Positions 41,691 to 48,299 of a stretch of 48,299 nt of DNA are shown in pieces. A model generated the notes under the pieces. It searched no databases and was not told the origin of the DNA. It saw only the letters and a list, made by a program, of their open reading frames with translations. Source of the stretch: an uncultured Bacteroidales bacterium (GTDB lineage Bacteria > Bacteroidota > Bacteroidia > Bacteroidales > Bacteroidaceae); contig CADCLN010000020.1 in assembly GCA_902802265.1 (NCBI GenBank), positions 1 through 48,299 of the forward strand, written 5' to 3'. The translations under genes and the position numbers were made by a program. Every line of letters begins with the position of its first letter. Within the stretch, counting starts at the first letter, position 1.

Positions 41691-42383
41691 ATGACACATC
41701 AGAAACTGCGCCAGTTCATCCTTGACGAAAATTGGGAACAGACCTACACCCTGTTTCAGGCCATGAGCAACACCGAATTTCGCCGTGCAGAGGAATATGT
41801 GCGTATCGCCATCCTGCCCCAGCTGGGCAACGAAAGCCTGTGGACAACCCTGCTCCATTTGGTACAATACCGACGACAGGCATTTCTTAGCGGAGTGCTC
41901 GCCGTCCGACACCTCGTCGCCGACTCCACCCTCCGTTTTGAGGTGCCGTCAGCTCAAGCCTTTTTCGACTACTTGCAACAGGAACACCCCGAATCCATCC
42001 CCAAAACCGTCAACATGATATTGCCGCTTCTGGACACCGAACCGCAAATTGAATCACTCTTCCATGTGGCACACATTGAGAAAGACCGCAGCCGCATTGC
42101 CCTCCTGCTGAAAGTAGAATCTCCACAGGCATACCATCTGCTTTTCAACACACTATGCCATCTTTCCGACAACCGAAAACTGGCTTTGGATTGCAGTCGC
42201 TACATACTGAAACGCGGCAACGACATGGCAAGCAACATGGTGAGCATCCTGCAAGCCTATTTCGGTTTGCACGAAATCCGTGGGCCATTCTCCCTGCACA
42301 TCGAACCCTACGAACTGTCTCGGCTGGAGCGAGGCGAACAAATATTCTATCACCTGTTAAACGGAAAACGCCCCCAACTATGA
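41691..42383 (+). CDS. Helical protein of unknown function, coupled to xseA
   Basis: I place the start at 41691 because the plus-strand -7 box lies at 41661-41668, leaving the ATG at 41637 upstream of transcription. The 230-residue product is rich in amphipathic helices (LWTTLLHLVQYRRQAFLSGVLA, IPKTVNMILPLL) and looks like a helical-repeat protein, with no catalytic motif that I recognise and no signal peptide. Its TGA stop overlaps the xseA ATG (ATGA, 42380-42383), so it is made together with exonuclease VII. Function unknown. Confidence 0.65.
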   Translation: MTHQKLRQFILDENWEQTYTLFQAMSNTEFRRAEEYVRIAILPQLGNESLWTTLLHLVQYRRQAFLSGVLAVRHLVADSTLRFEVPSAQAFFDYLQQEHPESIPKTVNMILPLLDTEPQIESLFHVAHIEKDRSRIALLLKVESPQAYHLLFNTLCHLSDNRKLALDCSRYILKRGNDMASNMVSILQAYFGLHEIRGPFSLHIEPYELSRLERGEQIFYHLLNGKRPQL

Positions 42384-43690
42384 ACCCTCTCACGCTGTTT
42401 GAACTGAATCATTTCGTCCACGGAATACTCGAACACTCCCTCCGCGACACCTACTGGCTGCAGGCAGAACTCAGCGAAGTGTCCGAAAGCCGAGGACATT
42501 GCTATCTGGAATTTATACAGAAAGACCAGTCCGACGGCAGACTCATCGCCAAGGCACGTGGACAAATCTGGAGAAACCGTTGGGACTTCATCCGTCCCTA
42601 CTTTCAGCAACAGACGGGCAGCGTGCTCTCTGCAGGCATGCAAGTGCTTGTTCAGGTGCAAGTCACTTTCCACGAACTCTACGGCTATTCACTCAATGTG
42701 CTCGACGTTGACCCCACCTACACGTTGGGCGACATGGCCCGTCGTCGTCAGGAAATCCTGAACAAACTCCGCGATCAGGGCATTGACCAGATGAACAAGG
42801 AACTTCCCCTGCCCCTTTGTCTGCAACGCATAGCCATCATCTCTTCATCCACAGCAGCGGGTTATGGCGACTTTTGCAACCAGTTGCATTCCAATCCCGA
42901 CCACCTCGTCTTCTACCCCCAACTCTTCCCTGCAGTCATGCAAGGCGAAGGGGTGGAGCAAAGCATCATACAGGCACTCAACGAAATAGCCGCTACACAG
43001 GAACAATGGGATGTCGTGGTCATCATTCGTGGTGGCGGTTCCACCGCAGACCTTTCAGGCTTCGACACCCTCTCATTGGCTGAAAACGTAGCACAGTTCC
43101 CCTTGCCCATCATCACAGGCATCGGCCATGAACGCGACGACACCATCATCGACCTGGTGGCTCACACTCGTGTGAAAACCCCTACTGCCGCCGCCGAACT
43201 GCTCATCCATCACCAGACCGAACAGCTCAACCGAGTGCTCCAATATTCTGAACGCATCCATACAGCCTCCACAGCCCTTCTGAAACAGGCATCCGTTTCG
43301 TTGCAGACCTACACACTGCGGCTTCCGTCATGGGTTACGACCATTGAAAACCAACAACGCACACGGATTGACCGTTTGACGCACACCTTGCAAAATACAG
43401 TCTTCCAACACCTGGCTCGTTGCCGTAGCACCCACGACATACTCGACCACCGTCTTCATGCCGCAGCCAGGCAGATGCTGCAACAGCAGCACACCACCCT
43501 CGACATCCATCAGCACCGCATCCAGGCTGCCGACCCCCACCACGTACTGCAGTTTGGTTACAGCATCACCCGACTCAACGGAAAAGCCCTGAAAGATGCC
43601 GAAGAACCCCACCCAGGTGACATCCTCGAAACCATCCTGTTTAACGGAAAAATCACATCAGTTGTAAAAATGAAGTTAAAGGGAAGTTAA
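42380..43690 (+). CDS. xseA: Exodeoxyribonuclease VII large subunit
   Basis: XseA with XseB degrades single-stranded DNA. The start at 42380 gives MNPLTLFELNHFVHGILEHS and a 436-residue product, normal for the family. The N-terminal OB fold is followed by the catalytic region with SSSTAAGYGDFCNQL, IIRGGGSTADLSGFD and the strongly conserved PLPIITGIGHERDDTIIDLV...VKTPTAAAEL, then a coiled-coil region. The last seven codons (MKLKGS and stop) are part of a 21-base tandem duplication. The gene overlaps the upstream helical protein gene by four bases. Confidence 0.95.
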   Translation: MNPLTLFELNHFVHGILEHSLRDTYWLQAELSEVSESRGHCYLEFIQKDQSDGRLIAKARGQIWRNRWDFIRPYFQQQTGSVLSAGMQVLVQVQVTFHELYGYSLNVLDVDPTYTLGDMARRRQEILNKLRDQGIDQMNKELPLPLCLQRIAIISSSTAAGYGDFCNQLHSNPDHLVFYPQLFPAVMQGEGVEQSIIQALNEIAATQEQWDVVVIIRGGGSTADLSGFDTLSLAENVAQFPLPIITGIGHERDDTIIDLVAHTRVKTPTAAAELLIHHQTEQLNRVLQYSERIHTASTALLKQASVSLQTYTLRLPSWVTTIENQQRTRIDRLTHTLQNTVFQHLARCRSTHDILDHRLHAAARQMLQQQHTTLDIHQHRIQAADPHHVLQFGYSITRLNGKALKDAEEPHPGDILETILFNGKITSVVKMKLKGS

Positions 43691-43711
43691 AATGAAGTTA
43701 AAGGGAAGTTA
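43670..43711. repeat. 21-base tandem duplication at the xseA stop codon
   Basis: Two direct copies of aatgaagttaaagggaagtt plus one base follow each other, the first being the end of the xseA coding sequence and the second lying just after its stop. Loss or gain would not change the protein because each copy ends in the same TAA. Confidence 0.8.
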
Positions 43712-43721
43712 AAAGGACGAA

Positions 43722-43834
43722 TGGTAAATAGTAAAAGACCAGACCCCCTCTAACTCCCCCTCTATGGGGAGAAAGAAATGGTAAATGGTAAATAGTAAAT
43801 GGTAAATAAAAAATCTACGTAATCCGTGGTCAAG
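43722..43834 (-). repeat. Mosaic repeat block between xseA and xseB
   Basis: Read on the minus strand, it runs ccacggattacgtag, then atttacY heptamers, then ctccccatagagggggagttagagggggtc, then further atttacY units. These are the outer modules of the block at 35306-35658, without the 98-base core. It pushes xseB 148 bases from xseA, although the two genes are usually adjacent, and leaves only a few bases before the xseB start. Confidence 0.8.
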
Positions 43835-43837
43835 AAA

Positions 43838-44026
43838 ATGAATAAAAAACCAACCTACGAACAAGCCATGAAACGCTTGCAAACCATTGTCTCGCAAATG
43901 GAAAATGGAGAAATGGACATCGACTCCCTGTTGGCCAACCTCAAAGAAGCCAAACAACTCATCGACTTCTGCCGAAACAAACTGACACAGGTGGAAACCG
44001 ACGTAAAAAAAATCCTCGAAGAATAA
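43838..44026 (+). CDS. xseB: Exodeoxyribonuclease VII small subunit
   Basis: The 62-residue helical protein MNKKPTYEQAMKRLQTIVSQ...MENGEMDIDSLLANLKEAKQLI is a typical XseB (about 60-80 residues), which binds the coiled coil of XseA. I use the ATG at 43838; a GTG at 43826 lies in the repeat block and is less likely. The separation from xseA by an inserted repeat block is unusual. Confidence 0.9.
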   Translation: MNKKPTYEQAMKRLQTIVSQMENGEMDIDSLLANLKEAKQLIDFCRNKLTQVETDVKKILEE

Positions 44027-44071
44027 AAACACTTAGATAGTGTAAAAAAACATTAACAACCAAAGCCTCCG

Positions 44072-44103
44072 TTTGCTACTTTCCCGTTAAAGTTGTACCT
44101 TTG
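44072..44103 (+). promoter_or_regulatory. Promoter of ndk
   Basis: TTTG (44072-44075) and TACCTTTG (44096-44103) are separated by 20 bases. This fixes the ndk start at 44145, since a GTG at 44103 would overlap the -7 box. Confidence 0.8.
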
Positions 44104-44144
44104 TGCCCAAATTGCAAAAAAAGCAAGAACGCAAAAACGCAGAA

Positions 44145-44606
44145 ATGGAGAAAACACTCGTAATTCTAAAGCCTGGCGCAGTACAACGCGCACTGGTAGG
44201 TGAAGTGACAGCACGTTTTGAACGCAAAGGCCTCCGACTGGCAGGCATGAAAATGATGCAGCTCACCGATGAACTGCTCAACGAACACTACGCACACCTT
44301 TCAGGCAAGCCCTTTTTCCAACGCATCAAAAACTCCATGATGGCATCCCCCGTTGTTTGTTGTTGCTACGAAGGCGTTGACGCCGTAGAAACCGTCCGCA
44401 ATATGACGGGCTCTACCAACTCGCGCAAAGCTGCCCCTGGCACCATCCGTGGCGACTACGGTATGTCTTTCCAGGAAAACATCATCCACACATCCGACTC
44501 ACCCGAAAACGCCATCATCGAACTGAACCGTTTCTTCCGTCCCGAAGAAATCTTCGACTACGTTCCTGGAGTCTTCCAATACCTTTATGCAAACGACGAA
44601 TATTAA
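44145..44606 (+). CDS. ndk: Nucleoside diphosphate kinase
   Basis: Ndk transfers the terminal phosphate between nucleoside triphosphates and diphosphates. The 153-residue protein has the standard motifs: TLVILKPGAVQRALVGEV (4-21), MTGSTNSRKAAPGTIRGDYG (87-106) and the catalytic H115 in ENIIHTSDSPENA. Length is normal. It has a consensus promoter and is followed after 29 bases by the M23 peptidase gene. Confidence 0.96.
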   Translation: MEKTLVILKPGAVQRALVGEVTARFERKGLRLAGMKMMQLTDELLNEHYAHLSGKPFFQRIKNSMMASPVVCCCYEGVDAVETVRNMTGSTNSRKAAPGTIRGDYGMSFQENIIHTSDSPENAIIELNRFFRPEEIFDYVPGVFQYLYANDEY

Positions 44607-44635
44607 CCCATAAACACCCCAAACACCCACGCCAC

Positions 44636-45640
44636 GTGAACACAGTAAAAAGCATCACCTTGACTATCCTTTTGAGCCTTGGCGCCCATTGCATGGCACA
44701 AGACCTCATCGCCAACCAGGCACCATCCGACAAAAAAATGCACGACATCAGTGCTGTAAAACTCAACCGAACCATTAAAGCCGACCTGAGCGACCCCGCC
44801 AGCGACATCTATACCAACTGGACACGCTCCATCAGGACCGAAGAGGGACACGTTCCTGCCAACTTCAAGATTGACCTCAGAGGCTTCGCAATGCCTACCA
44901 CCAGCCGACAAATCAACTCCCAGTTTGGGCGTCGTTGGGGCAAGCAGCACGAAGGACTCGACATCAAAGTATATACAGGCGACACCATCCGCTCCGCCTT
45001 CGACGGCAAAGTACGCATTGTGGGATGGAACGGACGCGGCTACGGCTACTACATCGTCATTCGCCACCCCAACGGACTTGAAACCCTCTACGGACACCTC
45101 TCCCGCCAACTCGTCCGCGAAGACCAGATTGTGCGTGCCGGAGAAGTCATCGGGCTCGGCGGCAACACAGGCAAATCCACAGGTTCACACCTACACTTTG
45201 AAACCCGTCTGCTGGGACAGCCCATCGACCCCTCACTCCTGTTCGACTTCCCCAACCAAGACGTAACGGGCGACTTCTACACCCTGCGCAATCGCACCAT
45301 TACCAAGGGCAACCTTGCATCAACAACTGTACAGCAGATGGCTGAGCAACAGCAGATGCGCGAGGGTGCACAGCTTGTTTCCACAGACATTCCAGAGAGA
45401 GCCATTGAAGCTGCAGCTGCAGAAGAAGCCGCGCAGGACGTGGCAACCACCGTTCAGTCCAGCAAGTCGAAGAAGTCTTCGCGTCGTAGCGGGCGCACCT
45501 CCACCTATCGTGTGAAGAACGGCGACACACTCTTCCAAATTGCTCGGCGTCACGGCACCACCGTCTCCAAGCTTTGCAAACTGAACGGCATCAAGCAAAA
45601 CGCAGTCCTCCGCAAAGGACAGGTACTCCGCTGCTCGTAA
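44636..45640 (+). CDS. Secreted M23-family metallopeptidase with LysM domain
   Basis: The gene uses a GTG start, which gives a proper signal peptide (ends near HCMAQ). The 334-residue protein has an M23 endopeptidase domain (about 85-210) with the zinc ligands H105-x3-D109 in KQHEGLDI and H185-x-H187 in GSHLHFE, and H154 in YGHLS. After a basic linker comes one LysM domain (STYRVKNGDTLFQIARRHGTTV, about 290-334) that binds peptidoglycan. It should cut cell-wall cross-links. All catalytic residues are present. It follows ndk by 29 bases and is ended by a strong terminator. Confidence 0.92.
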   Translation: MNTVKSITLTILLSLGAHCMAQDLIANQAPSDKKMHDISAVKLNRTIKADLSDPASDIYTNWTRSIRTEEGHVPANFKIDLRGFAMPTTSRQINSQFGRRWGKQHEGLDIKVYTGDTIRSAFDGKVRIVGWNGRGYGYYIVIRHPNGLETLYGHLSRQLVREDQIVRAGEVIGLGGNTGKSTGSHLHFETRLLGQPIDPSLLFDFPNQDVTGDFYTLRNRTITKGNLASTTVQQMAEQQQMREGAQLVSTDIPERAIEAAAAEEAAQDVATTVQSSKSKKSSRRSGRTSTYRVKNGDTLFQIARRHGTTVSKLCKLNGIKQNAVLRKGQVLRCS

Positions 45641-45666
45641 ACTCAATCTTTTTTCAAACACAAGTA

Positions 45667-45711
45667 TGCCCCCGAAACCCCATACTGGGATAACGGGGGC
45701 ATTTTTTTTTG
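45667..45711 (+). terminator. Intrinsic terminator after the M23 peptidase gene
   Basis: A perfect 8-base stem tgcccccg/cgggggca (45667-45674 with 45694-45701) is followed by ten T; an inner ccca/tggg pairing extends it. Confidence 0.93.
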
Positions 45712-45782
45712 TGACCAATGTGACACTTGTTTTTTGTGTCATCAGAACGCTTTAACAATACGTGAATTCGGTATAAGCCTGT

Positions 45783-45826
45783 CATGCTTCATCATGAAAG
45801 TTTTCATGCTTCATCATGAAAGTTTT
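45783..45826. repeat. Tandem 22-base repeats with internal palindrome
   Basis: Two perfect copies (45783-45804 and 45805-45826) each contain the palindrome ttcat-c-atgaa followed by agtttt. Downstream, gggaaagttttcccgatgaag carries related parts, so the unit may have more degenerate copies. Confidence 0.8.
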
Positions 45827-45952
45827 CCCATAGGCACGGGAAAGTTTTCCCGATGAAGCGTGACGGTGAGTGGGAAACTTTGTTGCGGAGCTGACGATGG
45901 ATGGCTGCGGCAGACGCGGGTCTCTCCCTTAGGGAGTTTGCGGGGTTCTTGT

Positions 45953-46115
45953 TGTCACATTGTCACGCTTTCTTGTATCTTATTAGGAATCATCGGCTTG
46001 ATGCGTGACAATAAGTGTGACAATAGTGACAAAGCGTGACAATAAAAATGACGGTTTTTGTCACACTTTATTCTTTGTATTTCAGTAATTTAATCATTGT
46101 GTGACAATGGTGACA
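45953..46115. promoter_or_regulatory. Cluster of GTGACA/TGTCAC sites
   Basis: GTGACA occurs at 46005, 46017, 46026, 46036, 46101 and 46110 and TGTCAC at 45953, 45961 and 46059; a further GTGACA is at 45720. GTGACAATAAAAATG occurs twice (46036 and 46110). The even spacing of 9-12 bases within 46005-46041 suggests binding sites. The cluster ends 27 bases before a consensus promoter. Confidence 0.6.
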
Positions 46116-46142
46116 ATAAAAATGCGTAAAAACACTTTTTTG

Positions 46143-46174
46143 TTTGATTGTTTTCCCAAAAAGCTGTAAATTTG
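46143..46174 (+). promoter_or_regulatory. Consensus promoter without an evident gene
   Basis: TTTG (46143-46146) and TAAATTTG (46167-46174) are separated by 20 bases, a full match to the Bacteroidetes consensus. The 235 bases downstream to 46411 hold no convincing reading frame, only repeats, so this may drive a small RNA or be left over from a lost gene. Confidence 0.55.
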
Positions 46175-46256
46175 TGGTGGAAAAGAGGCCAAAAAGGTTC
46201 TGTTTATACAAACAATTTGTACAACTACAACTTTTTGGGGAACTTTCTTATACCAA

Positions 46257-46315
46257 CCTCCCCCATAATGGGGAGAAACCACCCAGACGGTTCTCCCTCC
46301 CCATTATGGGGGAGG
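46257..46315. repeat. 18-base inverted repeat (cctccccc type)
   Basis: 46257-46274 and 46298-46315 are perfect reverse complements (cctcccccataatgggga), and further pairing inside forms a long hairpin. It is followed by tgcccccaaaggggcggagagggtc, another C/G hairpin. These resemble the CCCC/GGGG palindromes in the mosaic repeat blocks. Confidence 0.75.
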
Positions 46316-46411
46316 TGCCCCCAAAGGGGCGGAGAGGGTCTGACCGCCTTTTGTGGTATCCGAAGCCGCTGTTGAGGCTAAAATAGATAAATTGGTAAAT
46401 GGATAAATAGG

Positions 46412-47797
46412 TTAAAAAGCAAGGCAGGCACGAACCTGGTTGCTGTTACCCTTAGCGGGGTGGGTATAACTACTAGTACCAGTATCGTAGCTAATCCAAG
46501 CGTAGCTCTTACTGTACTCCGTACTTGACCAGTATTTTTCCTTCGTCATACTCACGTTCGTACGCAGATTATTATAGCTGCCTGCTGCAGTTGCCATCTT
46601 TTTCCACTGTCCAGCACTCGGTAGAAACCATTCACTTGTACCTGTGGGATTAGAAATAGTCCATTTATAATTTCTGGCCGCAGTGGCAGCATTGTGTGAA
46701 TGATTTTTATGACTGACAAGAGCATCTGTATTGGCAATACCAGCCATGTCAGTCGTCGCAGAACCTGTACCAGACCAAGAAGTATACAGATTAGACAGGC
46801 AAGTCGCTGAAGTATAATTACTCCAGGTTGCTGATCCACTGTAGCTGGTGGAGGCATCCAGCAGCGCCAGCGCCAGGCCGTTTCTGTAAGTCGTATTGGT
46901 TTCTGCATCATTGCCCAGATAGGTTATCATCGCCACAGCGGTGTTGCCACCAGGGGTTGCAGCATTGTTCTTATAGCATTTACCGTTGGAAGCAATAACA
47001 TTGCCAACCGTTGCCAACTTGATGGTGGACGGGTAGAATTTTGTTTCAAGCGAGAGGTCCGAAGCCATGTTGAAGTATTTCGTGCTGCCAGAGGTGACCA
47101 GGAACTTCAGGGTCGTAGCCGTTGTGGGCAGGGCGACGTACATCACCTTGTCGTAGCCCGAGCCCGAGGCGGGCGTGACGGTGGTCACCGTGCCGCTCTG
47201 GTTACTGATGACGACACTCGATGCCGACACATCGGCAGAGCCGTCTATATCCTTCATCGTCAGCTTGAAGATGGCGAACTGTGCAGCGGGCTGGGTAGTA
47301 ACCGTCAGGCCTGGAGTGGTGGTCTGGATGGTGCCTGCGCCTACGCGGACATCGAGGTTGGCATTGAGTGTACCGTCCTGAGTGGCGAGGATCGTGGCAT
47401 AATCCTTCACGCCGCTGTTGTCAGCCTTGGCTGCCGAGAGCGGATAGACCAGCGTGCAGGGGGTTTCGTCTGGAGTGCCGTTCTCCACGGTGAACTCTAT
47501 GGTGGCTACGCCGGTGGCGTCCACGTCGATAATCTTGGCATCAGCAGCGTACTTGGTGCCGCTCACTTCATAAAGAATGGCGATATGCTCTTCCTTGGCC
47601 CAAGTTACGGTAATTTTGTTGTCGCCGTTGTCGGCCACGGCGCGGCTAATGGCTCCGTCAGACTTCGGTGCGAGTTGTGCGGTGATGGTGATGCCCTCGG
47701 CCTTCTGGGGCTGCTGGGCGAAGTCGTTATCGTCGTTGCTGCAAGCGGCAATCATCAGAGCCAGTGCAGCCATAAAGAATAATTTCGTTGTCTTCAT
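46412..47797 (-). CDS. Fimbrillin-like lipoprotein with a C-terminal FISUMP/DUF1566-like domain
   Basis: I start at 47797, which gives the lipoprotein signal MKTTKLFFMAALALMIAACS with the lipid-bearing Cys 19; the longer frame adds 23 codons overlapping the small peptide gene. The 461-residue protein has a fimbrillin-like N-terminal half (about 30-260; ISRAVADNGDNKITVTWAKEEHIAILYE, PCTLVYPLSAA, FAIFKLTMKDIDGS), as in FimA/Mfa subunits that are assembled after lipid processing. The C-terminal part (about 265-461) has GTSEWFLPSAGQWKKMATAAG, YWSSTEYSKSYAW and a final NQVRACLAF, the pattern of DUF1566/FISUMP C-type-lectin-like domains. It may be a fimbrial tip or surface adhesin. Confidence 0.75.
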   Translation of the reverse strand: MKTTKLFFMAALALMIAACSNDDNDFAQQPQKAEGITITAQLAPKSDGAISRAVADNGDNKITVTWAKEEHIAILYEVSGTKYAADAKIIDVDATGVATIEFTVENGTPDETPCTLVYPLSAAKADNSGVKDYATILATQDGTLNANLDVRVGAGTIQTTTPGLTVTTQPAAQFAIFKLTMKDIDGSADVSASSVVISNQSGTVTTVTPASGSGYDKVMYVALPTTATTLKFLVTSGSTKYFNMASDLSLETKFYPSTIKLATVGNVIASNGKCYKNNAATPGGNTAVAMITYLGNDAETNTTYRNGLALALLDASTSYSGSATWSNYTSATCLSNLYTSWSGTGSATTDMAGIANTDALVSHKNHSHNAATAARNYKWTISNPTGTSEWFLPSAGQWKKMATAAGSYNNLRTNVSMTKEKYWSSTEYSKSYAWISYDTGTSSYTHPAKGNSNQVRACLAF

Positions 47798-47834
47798 TGT
47801 GTCTTTACGTTTTAATGGTTGTACACTGGGGGCA

Positions 47835-47975
47835 TTAAAAGCTGAACGGATCGCCGCCGTTTTCATAATCTTGGGGTTTTTCCATCTGTTTGGGGCCGCT
47901 CGTCTGGAGCAGATGTGTCCTGTGTTGCAACTGGATGAGCTGCATCGCCGGTTTCTGGTAGTCCTTTCTTTTCAT
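47835..47975 (-). CDS. 46-residue peptide of unknown function upstream of the fimbrillin gene
   Basis: Minus-strand codons from ATG 47975 to TAA 47835 encode MKRKDYQKPAMQLIQLQHRT, HLLQTSGPKQ and a polar tail ending GGDPFSF. The pattern MK-x2-Y-x-KP-x6-L-x5-LLQ-SG is one I recognise as a recurring Prevotella small-protein type, usually found beside surface lipoprotein genes. It has no signal peptide and no known domain. It precedes the fimbrillin ATG by 37 bases and a TATCTTTG box (48094-48101, minus) lies upstream, so both are probably in one transcript. Confidence 0.6.
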   Translation of the reverse strand: MKRKDYQKPAMQLIQLQHRTHLLQTSGPKQMEKPQDYENGGDPFSF

Positions 47976-48093
47976 ATTTGTTTTGAATTTATAAGTTGCT
48001 ATTAATACTTTTGCTTAGATATGGATAGAAAAAATGAATATGCTATTGTAGGTGAGCGTCTCTCGTCTCATCGTCGTAATTTACAAAACGCTG

Positions 48094-48101
48094 CAAAGAT
48101 A
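48094..48101 (-). promoter_or_regulatory. -7 box (TATCTTTG) of the peptide-fimbrillin unit
   Basis: On the minus strand TATCTTTG fits TAnnTTTG and lies about 120 bases before the peptide ATG. No clear TTTG -33 box is seen at 19-21 bases. Confidence 0.5.
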
Positions 48102-48201
48102 CAAAAATATCCACGAATTAGAACACGAAAAGCCATTTTTTTGCCTTTTCCCCTATTTTTGTGATGTTTAAACCCCAATCGTTCATTAGAAATGCAGCAA
48201 C

Positions 48202-48299
48202 TTAACCCAACTTTGACGCTTTGAACTTTTTTCAAAAAAGTTGCATTAGATTTTCAGCCAGTTAGCCTCGGCAAGATGCCAAAACCGCGTTGTAGAACA
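48202..48299 (+). mobile_element. IS terminus, right copy (inverted relative to the left copy)
   Basis: These 98 bases are the reverse complement of 174-271 with one difference. The transposase start of this copy would lie about 35 bases beyond the window, reading rightward. It contains the same aactttttt-g-aaaaaagtt palindrome. Confidence 0.7.

Larger units (their letters stand above)
45641..46411. other. 770-base gene-free region full of repeats
   Basis: It contains the peptidase terminator, the 22-base repeats, the GTGACA cluster, an orphan promoter and the cctccccc inverted repeat, listed separately. Short open frames (for example 46144-46386) cross the hairpins and do not look coding. 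Confidence 0.65.

Noticed and set aside
45783-46115. CRISPR-like array suggested by spaced repeats
   Set aside because: The repeats are short, in both orientations and without spacer units of constant length; there are no cas genes.
46144-46386. Open frame downstream of the orphan promoter
   Set aside because: It begins upstream of the -7 box and is made largely of palindromic repeat sequence (LPHNGEKPPRRFS), so it is unlikely to be translated.
46412-47797. Diversity-generating retroelement target, since the C-terminus is C-type-lectin-like
   Set aside because: No reverse transcriptase or template repeat is in the window and the C-terminal region is not enriched in AAC/AAT codons.

Overview
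The window reads as chromosome of a Bacteroidales bacterium, most likely a Prevotella-type gut or rumen anaerobe. The reasons are the many TTTG-N19-21-TAnnTTTG promoters (mostly TACCTTTG), the weak Shine-Dalgarno use, and several families typical of the order: a DUF1599 protein, a BT_3928-type membrane protein, DUF4837, FISUMP and fimbrillin lipoproteins, and a type IX secretion-like tail. These assignments come from recognising sequence motifs by eye; no database search was run.

Both ends of the window lie in the same insertion-sequence family, in opposite orientation. The left end carries the first 46 codons of an IS1634-like transposase reading outward, and the last 98 bases are a near-identical copy of the same IS terminus. 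Inside them, from left to right: (1) a complete DpnII/MboI-like GATC restriction-modification operon (M-R-M), whose first methyltransferase carries an extra C-terminal domain that resembles an ADP-ribosyltransferase fold; (2) an AAA ATPase with an operator-like palindrome on its promoter; (3) a minus-strand pectin (rhamnogalacturonan) operon, GH2, CE12 esterase, GH106, with a related GH105 plus a DUF4837 lipoprotein further right. Between these lie a secreted dockerin-like/Big2/FISUMP protein and a small 2[4Fe-4S] ferredoxin; (4) a tRNA-Leu(CAA), a voltage-gated-type ion channel, an abundant outer-membrane beta-barrel protein, a MORN-like lipoprotein, an 1104-residue five-repeat surface protein and an OmpA lipoprotein; (5) a 1722-residue CotH/lamin-tail surface protein, a uridine-kinase-like NTPase and a second FISUMP protein; (6) a housekeeping block: recG, dnaG, folE, a SPOR protein, tpiA, a BT_3928-type protein and DUF1599 on the minus strand, then an unknown helical protein, xseA, xseB, ndk and an M23/LysM peptidase on the plus strand; (7) a 770-base intergenic region full of repeats, then a fimbrillin lipoprotein preceded by a 46-residue peptide gene.

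The genes of layer 3 fit one job: removing acetyl groups from, and cleaving side chains and backbone fragments of, rhamnogalacturonan. No SusC/SusD pair or regulator is in view, so the locus is incomplete or scattered. The housekeeping block joins replication and repair (primase, RecG, ExoVII) with central metabolism.

The less ordinary content is in the non-coding DNA. A modular repeat family (9-base ACGGATT-type units, 7-base arrays, a 98-base hairpin core, and CCCC/GGGG palindromes) occupies the GH106 5' end, the recG-dnaG gap and the xseA-xseB gap. In GH106 the 7-base array is inside the coding sequence and could switch its reading frame. There is also a 21-base array of AATCA-N5-TGATT dyads, and a cluster of GTGACA sites before a consensus promoter that has no gene behind it.
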